Shown here: positions 51,915 through 61,339 of the stretch, piece after piece
How positions within the stretch are numbered: the stretch's first letter is position 1
How the letters are laid out: the number at the start of each line of letters is the position of its first letter
Origin: Perlucidibaca sp.
Lineage (GTDB): Bacteria > Pseudomonadota > Gammaproteobacteria > Pseudomonadales > Moraxellaceae
Reading direction: 5' to 3'
NCBI GenBank assembly: GCA_023265995.1
Contig: JAHFSA010000004.1
Location: 246,143 to 310,142 of the forward strand
Length of the DNA stretch: 64,000 nucleotides
Notes under the pieces: generated by a model
Seen by the model: only the letters and a program-made list of their open reading frames with translations
Told to the model about the DNA's origin: nothing
The model's database searches: none
Translations under genes and position numbers: made by a program

Positions 51915-54233
51915 ATGCCGCTTGTGTCGAATGTTCCGCCCTTCATGCAACGCCTGAAAACCTTCGCCGTGCTGGCGGCCATGCTGGTCACCCTGGTCGT
52001 GGTGGTGGCTGGCGGTGCCTATGTCATGCACCTCGATGGCATCGTGCGCGAGAAGTTCGAAGGCAAGCGCTGGGCCATTCCGGCCAAGGTCTATGCCCGT
52101 CCGCTCATGCTGCAGGCGGGGGCGCCGGTTTCTTCGGGCGCGCTGCGCGAGGAGCTGGGCATCCTCAATTACCATCAGCTGGCGGGCGCGCCGACACCCG
52201 GCACCTATGACCTCCAGGGCGATGCCCTTTATCTGCATACCCGCGGCTTCGAGTTCAGCGATCGCCGCGAGCCGGCCCAGCTGCTGCGTCTGCGCTTCCA
52301 GGGCGATCATGTCGCCGAGCTGGCGAGCACCCTGCAGGCGGTCAGCGGCGGCGTGCGCCTGGAGCCGATGGTTATTGGCGGCATCTATCCCAGCCACAAC
52401 GAGGATCGCGTGCTGATCCAGCTCAAGGAGGCGCCGCCGCATCTCATCGATGCCCTGCTGGCGACCGAGGATCAGCGCTTCTACAGCCACATCGGCATTT
52501 CCATGCGCGGCATCCTGCGCGCGGTCTGGGTCAATGCCACCAGCGGTTCGGTGCGCCAGGGCGGCAGCACGCTGACCCAGCAGCTGGTCAAGAACTTCTA
52601 TCTCAGTGACGAGCGCTCGCTGCGACGCAAGGCCAACGAGGCCATCATGGCGCTGCTGCTGGAGTGGCATTACGAAAAATCCGAGATCCTCGAAACCTAT
52701 CTCAACGAGGTCAATCTCGGGCAGCAGGGCAATCGCTCGGTCAACGGCTTCGGCCTGGCGGCGCAGTACTACTTCGGCCTGCCGCTGTCGGAGCTGTCGC
52801 TGCCGCAGGTGGCGCTGCTGGTCGGTCTGGTCAAGGGCCCGTCCTACTACAACCCCAGGCGTCAGCCCGAGCGCGCGCTCGAACGCCGCAACATCGTGCT
52901 CGACAACCTCTATCGCGAAGGCTTCATCAGCGCTCCCGAGCGTGATGCCGCCATGCTGAAGCCGCTGGGCGTGCTCGAGAAGCCGACGGCAGCAACCAAT
53001 CTCTACCCCGACTTCCTGGATCTGGTGCGCCGTCAGCTGCGTGACAGCTATCAGCCCGAGGATCTCACCAGCCAGGGCCTGAAGATTTTCACCACGCTCG
53101 ATCCGCGCGTGCAGAATGCCGCCGAACTGGCGCTGGACACTACCGTGGCGCGTCTGCGTCAGCAGGGCCGCAGTCTCGGCCGGCTCGAGGGCGCGGTGCT
53201 GGCGGCCGACCTGGCGACCGGCGAGCTGCGCGCACTGCTCGGCGGCACTGGCACCTTCACCGGCTACAACCGTGCCGTCGACTCCTCGCGCCAGGTCGGT
53301 TCGCTGCTGAAGCCGGCCATCTATCTCACGGCGCTGTCGACCGGGCAGTACACCTGGGCGTCGCCGCTGGATGATGGTCCGGTCGAGATCGTCAGCGATG
53401 GCGGCAAGGTATGGCAGCCGCAGAACTATGACCAGCAGAGTCATGGCGTGGTGTCGCTGCAGACGGCGCTGGCGCATTCCTACAATCAGGCTTCGGTGCG
53501 CCTCGGCATGACGGTCGGGCTGCCGGCGGTGATCAGCACCCTGCGTCGCGTGGGCGTCAACGCCGATCTCAAGCCTTACCCGTCGCTGCTGCTCGGTGCG
53601 CTCAACCAGACGCCCATGGACATCCTGCAGCTTTATCAGGTGCTGCTTTCCGGCGGTGTGCGGGCGCCCCTGCAAAGCATCCGCGATGTCGTCGATGCCA
53701 AGGGGCACACGCTGCAGCAGTTCGCTGGCGAGCGCAAACAGGTGATCGACCCGGCCGATGCCTATCTGCTGCATTACGGTCTGCAGCAGGTGCTGCGTCA
53801 GGGCACTGCGACCTCGGCCTATCAGCGCCTGCCCGGCAACATGGTGCTGGCCGGCAAGACCGGCACCACCAATGACCTGCGCGACAGCTGGTTCGCCGGC
53901 TCCGCCGGTCAGCTGCTGGCGGTGGTCTGGCTGGGGCGTGATGACAATCAGCCGATAGGCCTGTCCGGTGGCAGCGGTGCGCTGCCGGTATGGACCGATC
54001 TCATGGTGCGTGTGCAGCCCAGTGCGCCGGCGCCGGCCATGCCTGCCGGGGTCAGTTGGGAATGGCTGGATGCCGAGTCCGGCCGCCTCAGTGCCGAGTC
54101 CTGCTCAGGCGCCGTGCGTGTCCCGGTCAGCGCCAAGGGCCGTCCGCAGGACATGACGCCCTGTGCCGGCGGCGGGGTGCCGGCCTTCATCGATTCCATG
54201 GTCAAGGGTGTGATGGGGATTTTCCACCACTAG
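51915..54233 (+). CDS. mrcB: Bifunctional penicillin-binding protein 1B
   Basis: 772 aa. One N-terminal membrane helix (about 15-38), a UB2H-like segment, then the GT51 glycosyltransferase (catalytic Glu in A-T-E-D-Q-R-F-Y-S-H; R-Q-G-G-S-T-L-T-Q-Q-L-V-K-N). The transpeptidase has S-L-L-K, S-Y-N and K-T-G-T-T motifs, all intact. A short tail contains one C...C pair. It polymerises and cross-links peptidoglycan. The start has a poor ribosome-binding site; ATG 51945 is an alternative. Its stop overlaps the convergent neighbour's stop. Confidence 0.93.
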   Translation: MPLVSNVPPFMQRLKTFAVLAAMLVTLVVVVAGGAYVMHLDGIVREKFEGKRWAIPAKVYARPLMLQAGAPVSSGALREELGILNYHQLAGAPTPGTYDLQGDALYLHTRGFEFSDRREPAQLLRLRFQGDHVAELASTLQAVSGGVRLEPMVIGGIYPSHNEDRVLIQLKEAPPHLIDALLATEDQRFYSHIGISMRGILRAVWVNATSGSVRQGGSTLTQQLVKNFYLSDERSLRRKANEAIMALLLEWHYEKSEILETYLNEVNLGQQGNRSVNGFGLAAQYYFGLPLSELSLPQVALLVGLVKGPSYYNPRRQPERALERRNIVLDNLYREGFISAPERDAAMLKPLGVLEKPTAATNLYPDFLDLVRRQLRDSYQPEDLTSQGLKIFTTLDPRVQNAAELALDTTVARLRQQGRSLGRLEGAVLAADLATGELRALLGGTGTFTGYNRAVDSSRQVGSLLKPAIYLTALSTGQYTWASPLDDGPVEIVSDGGKVWQPQNYDQQSHGVVSLQTALAHSYNQASVRLGMTVGLPAVISTLRRVGVNADLKPYPSLLLGALNQTPMDILQLYQVLLSGGVRAPLQSIRDVVDAKGHTLQQFAGERKQVIDPADAYLLHYGLQQVLRQGTATSAYQRLPGNMVLAGKTGTTNDLRDSWFAGSAGQLLAVVWLGRDDNQPIGLSGGSGALPVWTDLMVRVQPSAPAPAMPAGVSWEWLDAESGRLSAESCSGAVRVPVSAKGRPQDMTPCAGGGVPAFIDSMVKGVMGIFHH

Positions 54234-55441
54234 ACCTCGGGCGGGGTCTCCGTCACCGGCGCGGGCGGTGCCTCGGGGGCGGGTGCCGGAGCTGTCGGGG
54301 CCACCGGGGCGGACTCTGCCGGCGGCGTGGTCTCGGTCGGCAGGTCATGCTGCTGACGCAGGTCTTCCGGCAGCTTGTCATTGTCTTCTTCGGGCTGTGC
54401 CGGCATCGCACTGTCCTTGCCGAACACGGGCTTGCCGTCGAAGTTCAGCGACAGCACGGCCATTTCCAGCAGATTGCCCTTGCTGTCGGGGCCGCGGAAC
54501 TTCACCGGATAGTTGCGCAGGCCGGGTGCCAGCCAGATGTCGTAGCCGCTTTGCAGGGTGCCATCCAGGCGTGTGCGACTGCCGCTGAGATGCAGTGTGC
54601 GCAGCGTGCCGCCGGGCAGCTTCAGTGTTTCCTCCGCCTCCAGCTTGAGCACCACGTCATAGACCGAGCTGCCGGTGGTGACCTTGATGTGCTTCTCGCT
54701 TTCCCCTTCGTAGCTGACCGCCACGTGATAGGGCAGGCTGGCCATGTCCTGGAAATCCGGCGTGATGGGCACCGTGTGCACGCTGCCGGCCTTGCCATGG
54801 GTGACCACGCCGCTGCTCCGGTCAAAGTCGGCATACTGCTTGAGCTGACCGTTCAGCATCAGCCGGTAATGCTCCGGCTGCAGGCCTTCGGGCGTGACCT
54901 TGCCCTCGCTGCTGAGCGAGGCGGTGAAGCCGAACTTCCGCGCATCGTTGCGGATCAGGTAGTTGTAGCCCTCCATCAGCCATTGCTGCTTGAGGTTCAT
55001 CTGGAAGCCGTAGTAGCTGGCGCGATGCGTGGCCTTCACCGATACCGGGAAACTGGGGGCGGGCTCTTCCCTGATCGGAGCCGGGGCGCTGGCGACCGGC
55101 AGTTCGGCCTCGCTGGGTCCGGTGCTTGTCGTGGTTGTGACCGGCGGATGCGGATGCACGCGCGGCTTGTTCTTGTGCACGCTGCTCGGCGTTTCGCCAC
55201 TGCCGCTGCCCTGATCGTCCGACAGGTTGCCGAGCAGGGTCACCATCGGGATCACCGGATCGGCAGGCGGGGAGCTCAGCGCGAGACGCACACGCTTGAC
55301 CTTGCCGGCCTTCTGGCGGGCAAGGACTTCATCCTTGGGTTTGTCGGCGAACGGCCATTGCCATTCGATATCGACCAGCCAGACCGCATGAAGGGCACCG
55401 GATATGACCAGTGCCCAGATCAGCGGTCGGCGTCCTGTCAT
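54230..55441 (-). CDS. DUF3108 domain protein
   Basis: 403 aa. An N-terminal membrane anchor (residues 8-22) is followed by a Pro/Ser/Thr-rich linker (about 60-135). A DUF3108 beta-rich domain comes next (H-R-A-S-Y-Y-G-F to S-L-N-F-D), with L-K-L-P-G-G-T-L-R-T and Y-D-I-W-L-A-P-G-L-R-N-Y-P-V. The C-terminus is again Pro/Ala/Glu-rich. The topology suggests a periplasmic domain tied to the inner membrane by a flexible spacer. Function unknown. It is the last gene of the hemJ-thiD-thiE-hemL run, 5 nt after hemL. Confidence 0.8.
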   Translation of the reverse strand: MTGRRPLIWALVISGALHAVWLVDIEWQWPFADKPKDEVLARQKAGKVKRVRLALSSPPADPVIPMVTLLGNLSDDQGSGSGETPSSVHKNKPRVHPHPPVTTTTSTGPSEAELPVASAPAPIREEPAPSFPVSVKATHRASYYGFQMNLKQQWLMEGYNYLIRNDARKFGFTASLSSEGKVTPEGLQPEHYRLMLNGQLKQYADFDRSSGVVTHGKAGSVHTVPITPDFQDMASLPYHVAVSYEGESEKHIKVTTGSSVYDVVLKLEAEETLKLPGGTLRTLHLSGSRTRLDGTLQSGYDIWLAPGLRNYPVKFRGPDSKGNLLEMAVLSLNFDGKPVFGKDSAMPAQPEEDNDKLPEDLRQQHDLPTETTPPAESAPVAPTAPAPAPEAPPAPVTETPPEV

Positions 55442-55446
55442 GGCGC

Positions 55447-56733
55447 TCAGCGCGTCGCGCGCAGGGCGCGCTCGGCAGCTGCCACCGTGTTCTCGATATC
55501 GGCGGCAGTGTGGGCGATGGAGACAAAACCGGCCTCGAAAGCCGACGGTGCCAGATAGACGCCTTCCTCGAGCATGGCGTGGAAGAAGCGCTTGAAGTGC
55601 TCGCTGTCGCAGCGCAGGGCATCCTCATAGGTCCATACCGGCTCGGCGCTGAAGAAGAGGCCGAACATGCCGCCGATCTGATGCGTGCTGATGGGTACGC
55701 CAGCCGCGCGGCCGGCGGCCTCGAAGCCGTCGCAGAGCGCACGGGTGCGTGCCGAGAGCTGATCGTGGAAGCCGGGCTGGCTGATCAGCGAAAGCGTCTT
55801 GAGACCGGCGCGCATGGCGATCGGGTTGCCGGACAGGGTGCCGGCCTGATAGACCGGGCCCAGCGGGGCGATGCATTCCATGATGGCGCGCTTGCCGCCG
55901 AAGGCGCCGACCGGCATGCCGCCACCGATGATCTTGCCCAGCGTGGTCAGGTCCGGCTTCACGTCATAGAGCGCCTGGGCGCCGCCGAGGGCGACGCGGA
56001 AACCGGTCATGACCTCGTCGAAAATGAGCACGGCGCCGGACTCGTCGCAGAGTCGACGCAGTCCCTGCAGGAAGCCTTCGCGCGGCGGAATCAGGTTCAT
56101 GTTGCCGGCGACCGGCTCGACAATGACGCAGGCCACTTCCGCACCACGTTCGCGGAAGAAGGCTTCGGTCGCGGCGAGGTCGTTGTAGGGCAGCGTGATG
56201 GTGTGCGCGGCGACGCTGGCAGGCACGCCGGCAGAGCTCGGCACACCCAGGGTCAGCGCGCCGGAGCCGGCCTTGACCAGCAGTGCATCGGAATGACCGT
56301 GATAGCAGCCCTCGAATTTCACCAGCAGGTCACGGCCGGTATAGCCGCGGGCGAGGCGGATGGCGCTCATGGTGGCTTCGGTGCCGGAGCTGACCATGCG
56401 CACCAGCTCCATCGACGGCATCAGCTCGCAGACCTTGGCGGCCATGGCGACCTCGACCTCGGTCGGGGCGCCGAACGAAAGACCGAGCGTGGCGGCCTCC
56501 TGCACTTCGCGGATCACGTCGGGCTGGGCATGACCCAGGATGGCCGGTCCCCAGGAGCCGACATAGTCGATGTAGCAGCGGTCATCGGCATCGAACAGAT
56601 AGGCGCCGAGGGCGCGCGAGAAGAATACCGGCGTGCCGCCGACGCCACGGAAGGCACGCACGGGCGAGTTGACGCCACCGGGGATGTGCTCGCAGGCGGA
56701 CTCGAAAAGGGCGGCGGAACGGTTGCTGCTCAT
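55447..56733 (-). CDS. hemL: Glutamate-1-semialdehyde 2,1-aminomutase HemL
   Basis: 428 aa. PLP Lys is in [17 protein letters not shown]; also [25 protein letters not shown] and [10 protein letters not shown]. It makes 5-aminolevulinate for heme. Its ATG overlaps the thiE TGA. Confidence 0.97.
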   Translation of the reverse strand: MSSNRSAALFESACEHIPGGVNSPVRAFRGVGGTPVFFSRALGAYLFDADDRCYIDYVGSWGPAILGHAQPDVIREVQEAATLGLSFGAPTEVEVAMAAKVCELMPSMELVRMVSSGTEATMSAIRLARGYTGRDLLVKFEGCYHGHSDALLVKAGSGALTLGVPSSAGVPASVAAHTITLPYNDLAATEAFFRERGAEVACVIVEPVAGNMNLIPPREGFLQGLRRLCDESGAVLIFDEVMTGFRVALGGAQALYDVKPDLTTLGKIIGGGMPVGAFGGKRAIMECIAPLGPVYQAGTLSGNPIAMRAGLKTLSLISQPGFHDQLSARTRALCDGFEAAGRAAGVPISTHQIGGMFGLFFSAEPVWTYEDALRCDSEHFKRFFHAMLEEGVYLAPSAFEAGFVSIAHTAADIENTVAAAERALRATR

Positions 56734-57368
56734 GCTGACGGAAACTCCTGGGAAAACTGGTGCGCGCGGCCGGCGATGTCCGGGCTTTGCCAGAGACTGG
56801 CGATGACGGCCAACGCATCGGCGCCGGCGGCGATGACATCCCTGGCATTATCCGGGGTTATGCCGCCTATCGCTACCAAAGGCAGATGAAAGCGCCGAGC
56901 CGCGCCGAGCACAGCGAGCGGGCAGGGTCTGGCTCCGGGTTTGCTCGTTGAAGCATACATGGCGCCAAAGGCCAGGTAGTCGGCGCCACCAGCGCTGGCT
57001 GCAGCGGCCAGATCCAGGCGGTCATGGCAGGTTATACCGATGATGGCCTGTGCGCCGAGCTGTTGCCGTGCCGTGGCCAGCGCGGCATCGCCCTGACCGA
57101 GATGGACGCCGTCGGCGCCGACAGCCTGCGCCAGCTCGACATCGTCATTGATCAGCAGGGGCACCTGATGGCGACGGCAGAGTGCCAGCAACGCCTCGGC
57201 CTCGCTGCGTCGGCGCGCACTGTCGCCGGACTTGTCGCGGTATTGCAGCATGCGCACGCCGCCGCTCAGCGCGGCCTCGACGGCGCTCAGCAGACGGCCC
57301 TGCAGCAAGGTGCTGTCGGTGATGGCGTAGAGTCCGGCAATGCGCTGTCGTTCTGCGCGTTCTGTCAT
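56730..57368 (-). CDS. thiE: Thiamine-phosphate synthase ThiE
   Basis: 212 aa, TIM barrel. Motifs: L-Y-A-I-T-D, Q-Y-R-D-K, [23 protein letters not shown] and I-G-G-I-T-P-D-N. It joins HMP-PP and the thiazole phosphate. ATG 57368 is picked by homology and lies 1 nt past the thiD stop. No thiamine riboswitch is upstream. Confidence 0.95.
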   Translation of the reverse strand: MTERAERQRIAGLYAITDSTLLQGRLLSAVEAALSGGVRMLQYRDKSGDSARRRSEAEALLALCRRHQVPLLINDDVELAQAVGADGVHLGQGDAALATARQQLGAQAIIGITCHDRLDLAAAASAGGADYLAFGAMYASTSKPGARPCPLAVLGAARRFHLPLVAIGGITPDNARDVIAAGADALAVIASLWQSPDIAGRAHQFSQEFPSA

Positions 57369-57369
57369 G

Positions 57370-58146
57370 TCAGCGCTGCTCCGGACCAATGCGGCGCGGC
57401 AGCAGTTGGCCGCCTGCATGCGGCCGATCGGCGGCGAGCAGTGCGTTGCGCACGAAGCTTTCGCTGCCGGCCACGGCGGCATGCAGGTCATGGCCGGCGG
57501 CGATCAGGGCGGCGAGGGCGGCGGCGAGCGTGCAGCCGGAACCGTGAAACTCGCCGGGCAGGCGCGGCTGTCGGGTCTCCAGGCTGAGGCGGCCTTGTTC
57601 ATAAAGGCGATTGATCAGCACATCGCCGGGTTCATGGCCGCCTTTCAGCCAGATGGCGCGGGCGCCGGCCGCGCTGAGCCGGGCCACGGCCTCGTCGAGG
57701 TCGTCGCAGTCTGCCAGGCGCCGGGCCTCGAGCGTATTGGGCGTGATCGCCGCGGTCAGCGGAAGCGCAGCCAGCATGGCCTGACGCAGGTCGTCGCGCG
57801 CCAGCGAGCCGCCGGAGTTGGCGGCCAGCACCGGGTCCATCACCACGGGCAGGTGGCGGTGCCCGGCCAGGCTGTCGAACACGCAGCGCACGGCCTCGGC
57901 CGAGCCCAGCATGCCGAGCTTGATGGCCGCCACCGGCAGGTCGGCGAGCACGCAGGCCGCCTGTTCGCGCATGAGAGCCGGGTCCGTCAGGCGGAAGCCA
58001 TGTACGCGCTGGCTGTCCTGGATGGTGAGCGCGGTGGCGATCACGGCGGCGTGGCCGCCGAGTGCGGCAATGGTCTCGATGTCGGCTTGCAGGCCGGCGC
58101 CGCCCGAGGGGTCCAGGCCGGAAAAGCAGAGCGTGACCGGGCGCAT
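57370..58146 (-). CDS. thiD: Hydroxymethylpyrimidine (phosphate) kinase ThiD
   Basis: 258 aa, ribokinase fold. Motifs: F-S-G-L-D-P-S-G-G-A-G-L-Q-A-D, M-D-P-V-L-A-A-N-S-G, I-T-P-N and the anion-hole G-S-G-C-T-L-A-A-A. It phosphorylates HMP to HMP-PP for ThiE. Its ATG shares a base with the hemJ TGA. Confidence 0.95.
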   Translation of the reverse strand: MRPVTLCFSGLDPSGGAGLQADIETIAALGGHAAVIATALTIQDSQRVHGFRLTDPALMREQAACVLADLPVAAIKLGMLGSAEAVRCVFDSLAGHRHLPVVMDPVLAANSGGSLARDDLRQAMLAALPLTAAITPNTLEARRLADCDDLDEAVARLSAAGARAIWLKGGHEPGDVLINRLYEQGRLSLETRQPRLPGEFHGSGCTLAAALAALIAAGHDLHAAVAGSESFVRNALLAADRPHAGGQLLPRRIGPEQR

Positions 58147-58568
58147 CAGAACGGTTTCACGACAACGAGAATGACTATGCCGAACAGCGCCAGCACAGGC
58201 AGCTCATTGAAGATGCGGAAAAAGCGCGAGCCGCGGCGGCAGCGGCGCTCGGCCAGTTGCACGCGGTAGACGCCGCAGGCATGGTGGTAGGCCACGAGCA
58301 GGACGACTAGCGCCAGCTTGGCATGCAGCCAGCCCTGTCCGCGCCAGGCCGGCCAGGTGTCGACCAGCAGCCAGATGCCCAGCACCAGCGTCGCGATCAT
58401 CGAGGGCGTCATGATGCCGCGGTAGAGCTTGCGTGCCATGATGACGAAGCGTTCGTGACCGGCGTCATCATGCGTGTCAACGTGATAGACGAACAAGCGT
58501 GGCAGGTAGAACAATCCGGCGAACCAGCAAACCACGGCAATGACATGAAAGGCCTTGAGCCAGAGCAT
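58146..58568 (-). CDS. hemJ: Protoporphyrinogen oxidase HemJ (CopD-like)
   Basis: 140 aa, four membrane helices. L-K-A-F-H-V-I-A-V-V-C-W-F-A-G-L-F-Y-L-P-R-L-F-V-Y-H is the UPF0093/HemJ signature, and W-L-H-A-K-L-A-L-V also matches. HemJ oxidises protoporphyrinogen IX in the membrane. AAGGAG lies 6 nt before the ATG at 58568. It heads a run with thiD, thiE, hemL and DUF3108 that overlaps or nearly overlaps throughout. Confidence 0.9.
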   Translation of the reverse strand: MLWLKAFHVIAVVCWFAGLFYLPRLFVYHVDTHDDAGHERFVIMARKLYRGIMTPSMIATLVLGIWLLVDTWPAWRGQGWLHAKLALVVLLVAYHHACGVYRVQLAERRCRRGSRFFRIFNELPVLALFGIVILVVVKPF

Positions 58569-58667
58569 TAGTCTCTCCTTGCAATGCCGGCAGTCTGCCA
58601 AGAAGGCGCGCTGCCTGCCACTGTCCTGTGGCGTCGCGAGGAATGGTTTGCCCCGTCGGAGTGCTTT

Positions 58668-58680
58668 CCGGATAATCCGG
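58668..58680. repeat. Palindrome CCGGAT-A-ATCCGG between hemJ and argC
   Basis: A perfect 6-1-6 palindrome in the 178-bp divergent hemJ/argC spacer, 67 bp before argC. It is a possible operator; no known consensus was recognised. Confidence 0.35.
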
Positions 58681-58746
58681 GACTCGTTGTCCCTGTTTTT
58701 ATGCAGTTGGCTTCTTTAATTGTGTGGTCGGCTTCAGGAGTCTGTC

Positions 58747-59778
58747 GTGATCAAGGTCGGTATTGTGGGTGGCACCGGTTACACCGGCGTCGAGCTGCTG
58801 CGTCTGCTGGCACAGCACCCGGAAGTCGAAATCACTGCCATCACCTCGCGTGGCGAGGCTGGTCAGCCGGTGTCGCAGATGTTCCCGAACCTGCGTGGTC
58901 GCGTGAACCTGGCCTTCAGCGAGCCGCGTGTCGACGTGCTCTCGACCTGTAACGTGGTGTTCTACGCCACGCCCAACGGCATTGCCATGCAGCAGGTGCC
59001 CGAGCTGCTCGCCGCCGGCGTCAAGGTCATCGATCTCGCCGCCGACTTCCGTCTCAAGGATCCCGCCGAGTGGGCCAAGTGGTACGGCATGCCGCACGCC
59101 TGTCCGGACCTGCTCGCCGAGGCCGTCTACGGTCTGCCCGAAGTCAATCGCGATGCCATCCGCAAGGCGCGTCTGATCGCCAACCCCGGCTGCTATCCGA
59201 CGGCAGTCCAGCTCGGCTTCCTGCCCCTGCTCAAGGCTGGCCTGGTCGACCCGGCGCATCTCATCGCCGATGCCAAGTCCGGCGTCTCCGGTGCCGGCCG
59301 CAAGGCCGAGGTGCACAGCCTGATGTGCGAGGCCAGCGAAAGCTTCAAGGCCTATGGCGTGGCCGGTCACCGTCACCTGCCCGAGATTCGCCAGGGCTTG
59401 CGCGGCATGACGCCGGATGCGGTCGGCCTGACCTTCGTGCCGCACCTGACGCCCATGATCCGTGGCATCCATGCCACGCTGTATGCGCGTCTGACCGGCT
59501 CGGTGGCATCCCTGCAGGCACTCTATGAAGAGACCTACGCCGGCGAGCCCTTCGTCGATGTCATGCCGGCCGGCAGTCATCCCGAGACGCGCAGCGTCAA
59601 GGGCGCCAACACCTGTCGCATCTCGGTGTTCCAGCCCCAGGGCGAGGACACGGTGGTGGTGCTGTCGGTCATCGACAATCTGGTCAAGGGTGCGGCCGGT
59701 CAGGCGGTGCAGAACATGAACCTGATGTTCGGCTTCGACGAGCAGGCCGGTCTCAGCCAGATCGCGTTGTTGCCCTGA
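58747..59778 (+). CDS. argC: N-acetyl-gamma-glutamyl-phosphate reductase ArgC
   Basis: 343 aa. NADP loop [11 protein letters not shown]; active-site Cys in [15 protein letters not shown] and H-R-H-L-P-E-I follow. The third step of arginine synthesis. The start is GTG at 58747 with AGGAG 6 nt upstream. The next gene starts 1 nt after its stop. Confidence 0.96.
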   Translation: MIKVGIVGGTGYTGVELLRLLAQHPEVEITAITSRGEAGQPVSQMFPNLRGRVNLAFSEPRVDVLSTCNVVFYATPNGIAMQQVPELLAAGVKVIDLAADFRLKDPAEWAKWYGMPHACPDLLAEAVYGLPEVNRDAIRKARLIANPGCYPTAVQLGFLPLLKAGLVDPAHLIADAKSGVSGAGRKAEVHSLMCEASESFKAYGVAGHRHLPEIRQGLRGMTPDAVGLTFVPHLTPMIRGIHATLYARLTGSVASLQALYEETYAGEPFVDVMPAGSHPETRSVKGANTCRISVFQPQGEDTVVVLSVIDNLVKGAAGQAVQNMNLMFGFDEQAGLSQIALLP

Positions 59779-59779
59779 C

Positions 59780-60472
59780 ATGAAGCGGCCGACACTGCGT
59801 CGTCGTCAGTTGCAGCGCTTCTTTCCGCGCCCGGCCAGTCCGATGCTGCGCGGTGCGCTGCAGCCTCTGGTCCTGGTCGCGATCATCCTGCTCGCCCTGG
59901 TCGCCGGCTTCGGCCTGGGGCGCTGGCTGCCGGCCGGGCAGGGCGCGGATTCAGTGGTGCACGCCGAGTCCGACTTCAATCGCCGTCTCAAGGCGGCCGA
60001 GGAACAGGCTGCGGTGAAGGCGCGCGAATACGCCATCATTGAAGATGCCTCGGCCCGTCTGCAGGTCGACAATCAGGAGCTGCTGGCCAGCATGGCCGCG
60101 CTCGAGGATCGCGTCGCCTTCTTCAAGCGCATGGCAGCGCCCCAGGCGGCTCGTGGCAGCGGTGTCGAAATTGATTTGTTCGAGCTGTTGCCGGCGGCAA
60201 CGCCTGGCAAGGTGCGCTATCGTCTGCTGCTCACGCGCAGCAACCCGAATGGAGCCGTGACCCAGGCCACTATACGGGTGCGTCTCTCCGGCGCCGGCAA
60301 GCAGCAGGATCTGACGCTGAACGCACCGCGTTTCCAGCTGCGCTACTACCAGCAGTTCAGCGGTGAATGGAACGTGCCTGCCAGCTTCAAGCCTGAGCGC
60401 GTGGATATCCAGGTGCTCAGCAACGGTGTCTCGGTCGAGCGCCGTTTCAAATGGGAAATCAAAAGTCGTTAA
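59780..60472 (+). CDS. DUF6776-type membrane-anchored protein
   Basis: 230 aa. A basic N-terminus (R-P-T-L-R-R-R-Q-L-Q-R) precedes one membrane helix (about 28-47), a coiled coil (about 62-115) and a C-terminal beta-rich periplasmic domain. This topology and its place between argC and a bactofilin gene occur in Pseudomonas relatives. Function unknown; a cell-shape or scaffold role is only suggested by the bactofilin neighbour. Confidence 0.7.
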   Translation: MKRPTLRRRQLQRFFPRPASPMLRGALQPLVLVAIILLALVAGFGLGRWLPAGQGADSVVHAESDFNRRLKAAEEQAAVKAREYAIIEDASARLQVDNQELLASMAALEDRVAFFKRMAAPQAARGSGVEIDLFELLPAATPGKVRYRLLLTRSNPNGAVTQATIRVRLSGAGKQQDLTLNAPRFQLRYYQQFSGEWNVPASFKPERVDIQVLSNGVSVERRFKWEIKSR

Positions 60473-60481
60473 GGTGTCGAC

Positions 60482-60862
60482 ATGCTGCTCAGCAAGAAAA
60501 AGAAAACCGATCCGTCCGCCTACAAGGACCACAGCTTCATTGGCAGCCAGACCCAGGTCGTCGGCGATGTCGTGTTCAACGGCGGTCTGCATGTGGAAGG
60601 GCGGGTCAAGGGCAATATCCGAGCCGATGACGGTTGTCTCAACCTGCACGGCGAGGTCGATGGCGACATCGAAGTACCCAACGCCATCATCAACGGTACC
60701 GTGCGCGGCAACCTGACCTGCCTGCAGCACCTTGAGCTGGCGGCTGGCGCCCGCGTCTATGGCGTGGTGGTCTACCAGAGCATGGAAATGATGCTGGGAG
60801 CTCAGGTCACCGGGCAGATGAAGCCGGTGCCGGCGGTGCAGGAACAGGCTCAGGCCTCCTGA
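60482..60862 (+). CDS. Bactofilin family protein
   Basis: 126 aa. A basic N-terminus is followed by a right-handed beta-helix with repeated G-x-V/I-x-G patterns: I-G-S-Q-T-Q-V-V-G-D-V-V-F-N-G-G-L-H-V-E-G, V-K-G-N-I and I-N-G-T-V-R-G-N-L. Bactofilins self-assemble into filaments that scaffold cell-wall enzymes. Nine nt after the DUF6776 gene. Confidence 0.9.
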   Translation: MLLSKKKKTDPSAYKDHSFIGSQTQVVGDVVFNGGLHVEGRVKGNIRADDGCLNLHGEVDGDIEVPNAIINGTVRGNLTCLQHLELAAGARVYGVVVYQSMEMMLGAQVTGQMKPVPAVQEQAQAS

Positions 60863-60899
60863 GTCTGCTGCGCCCGGGAGCCGGGTCGGTGAGCTAAAG

Positions 60900-60936
60900 T
60901 TGACTGTAATACTGGGTTATACCCCATAATATGGGG
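60900..60936 (+). promoter_or_regulatory. erpA promoter with possible IscR site and a palindrome
   Basis: TTGACTGTAATACTGGGTTAT (60900-60920) starts with a consensus-like -35 and resembles an IscR type-1 site. A perfect dyad CCCCAT-aat-ATGGGG (60922-60936) follows and includes a possible -10 CATAAT at 60925-60930 (19-bp spacer). In E. coli erpA is IscR-controlled; here it is an inference from pattern. Confidence 0.45.
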
Positions 60937-60962
60937 AGCAAGCCCAGGTAGTGAGAGTGGAT

Positions 60963-61304
60963 ATGAGCGACATGACTGCAGCATTGGTGCTGACTGACAA
61001 GGCTGCCGGCAAGGTGCGCAAGCTGCGCGAAGGCGAAGCCAACGACGCGCTCAAGCTGCGCGTCTACATCACCGGTGGTGGCTGTGCCGGCTTTTCCTAC
61101 GGCTTCACCTTCGACGAGGAAGAGAAGGAAGGCGACTCGGTGTTCGCCAACGGCGACGTCACCATGCTGGTCGACCCCATGAGCTTCCAGTATCTGGTCG
61201 GCTCCGAGGTCGACTATGTCGAAGGACTCAACGGCTCCCAGTTCGTCGTGCGCAATCCCAATGCCTCGTCGACCTGCGGCTGCGGCTCCTCGTTCTCGAT
61301 CTGA
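60963..61304 (+). CDS. erpA: Iron-sulfur cluster insertion protein ErpA
   Basis: 113 aa, A-type carrier. The three cluster Cys are present: G-G-G-C-A-G-F at residue about 43 and C-G-C-G-S-S-F near the C-terminus. It delivers Fe-S clusters to targets such as IspG/IspH. ATG 60963 preferred over GTG 60951, which is in frame but adds four residues. Confidence 0.95.
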   Translation: MSDMTAALVLTDKAAGKVRKLREGEANDALKLRVYITGGGCAGFSYGFTFDEEEKEGDSVFANGDVTMLVDPMSFQYLVGSEVDYVEGLNGSQFVVRNPNASSTCGCGSSFSI

Positions 61305-61314
61305 GACTGTCCCG

Positions 61315-61339
61315 GGCTGCCGTGTCGATCACGGCAGCC
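61315..61339. terminator. Hairpin between convergent erpA and anmK
   Basis: GGCTGCCGTG (61315-61324) pairs perfectly with CACGGCAGCC (61330-61339), 5-nt loop. The anmK stop codon (61329-61331) lies at its base. No T-run. Confidence 0.6.

Noticed and set aside
58569..58746. Thiamine (TPP) riboswitch upstream of hemJ-thiD-thiE
   Set aside because: No CTGAGA or other THI-box core motif is visible in the leader.
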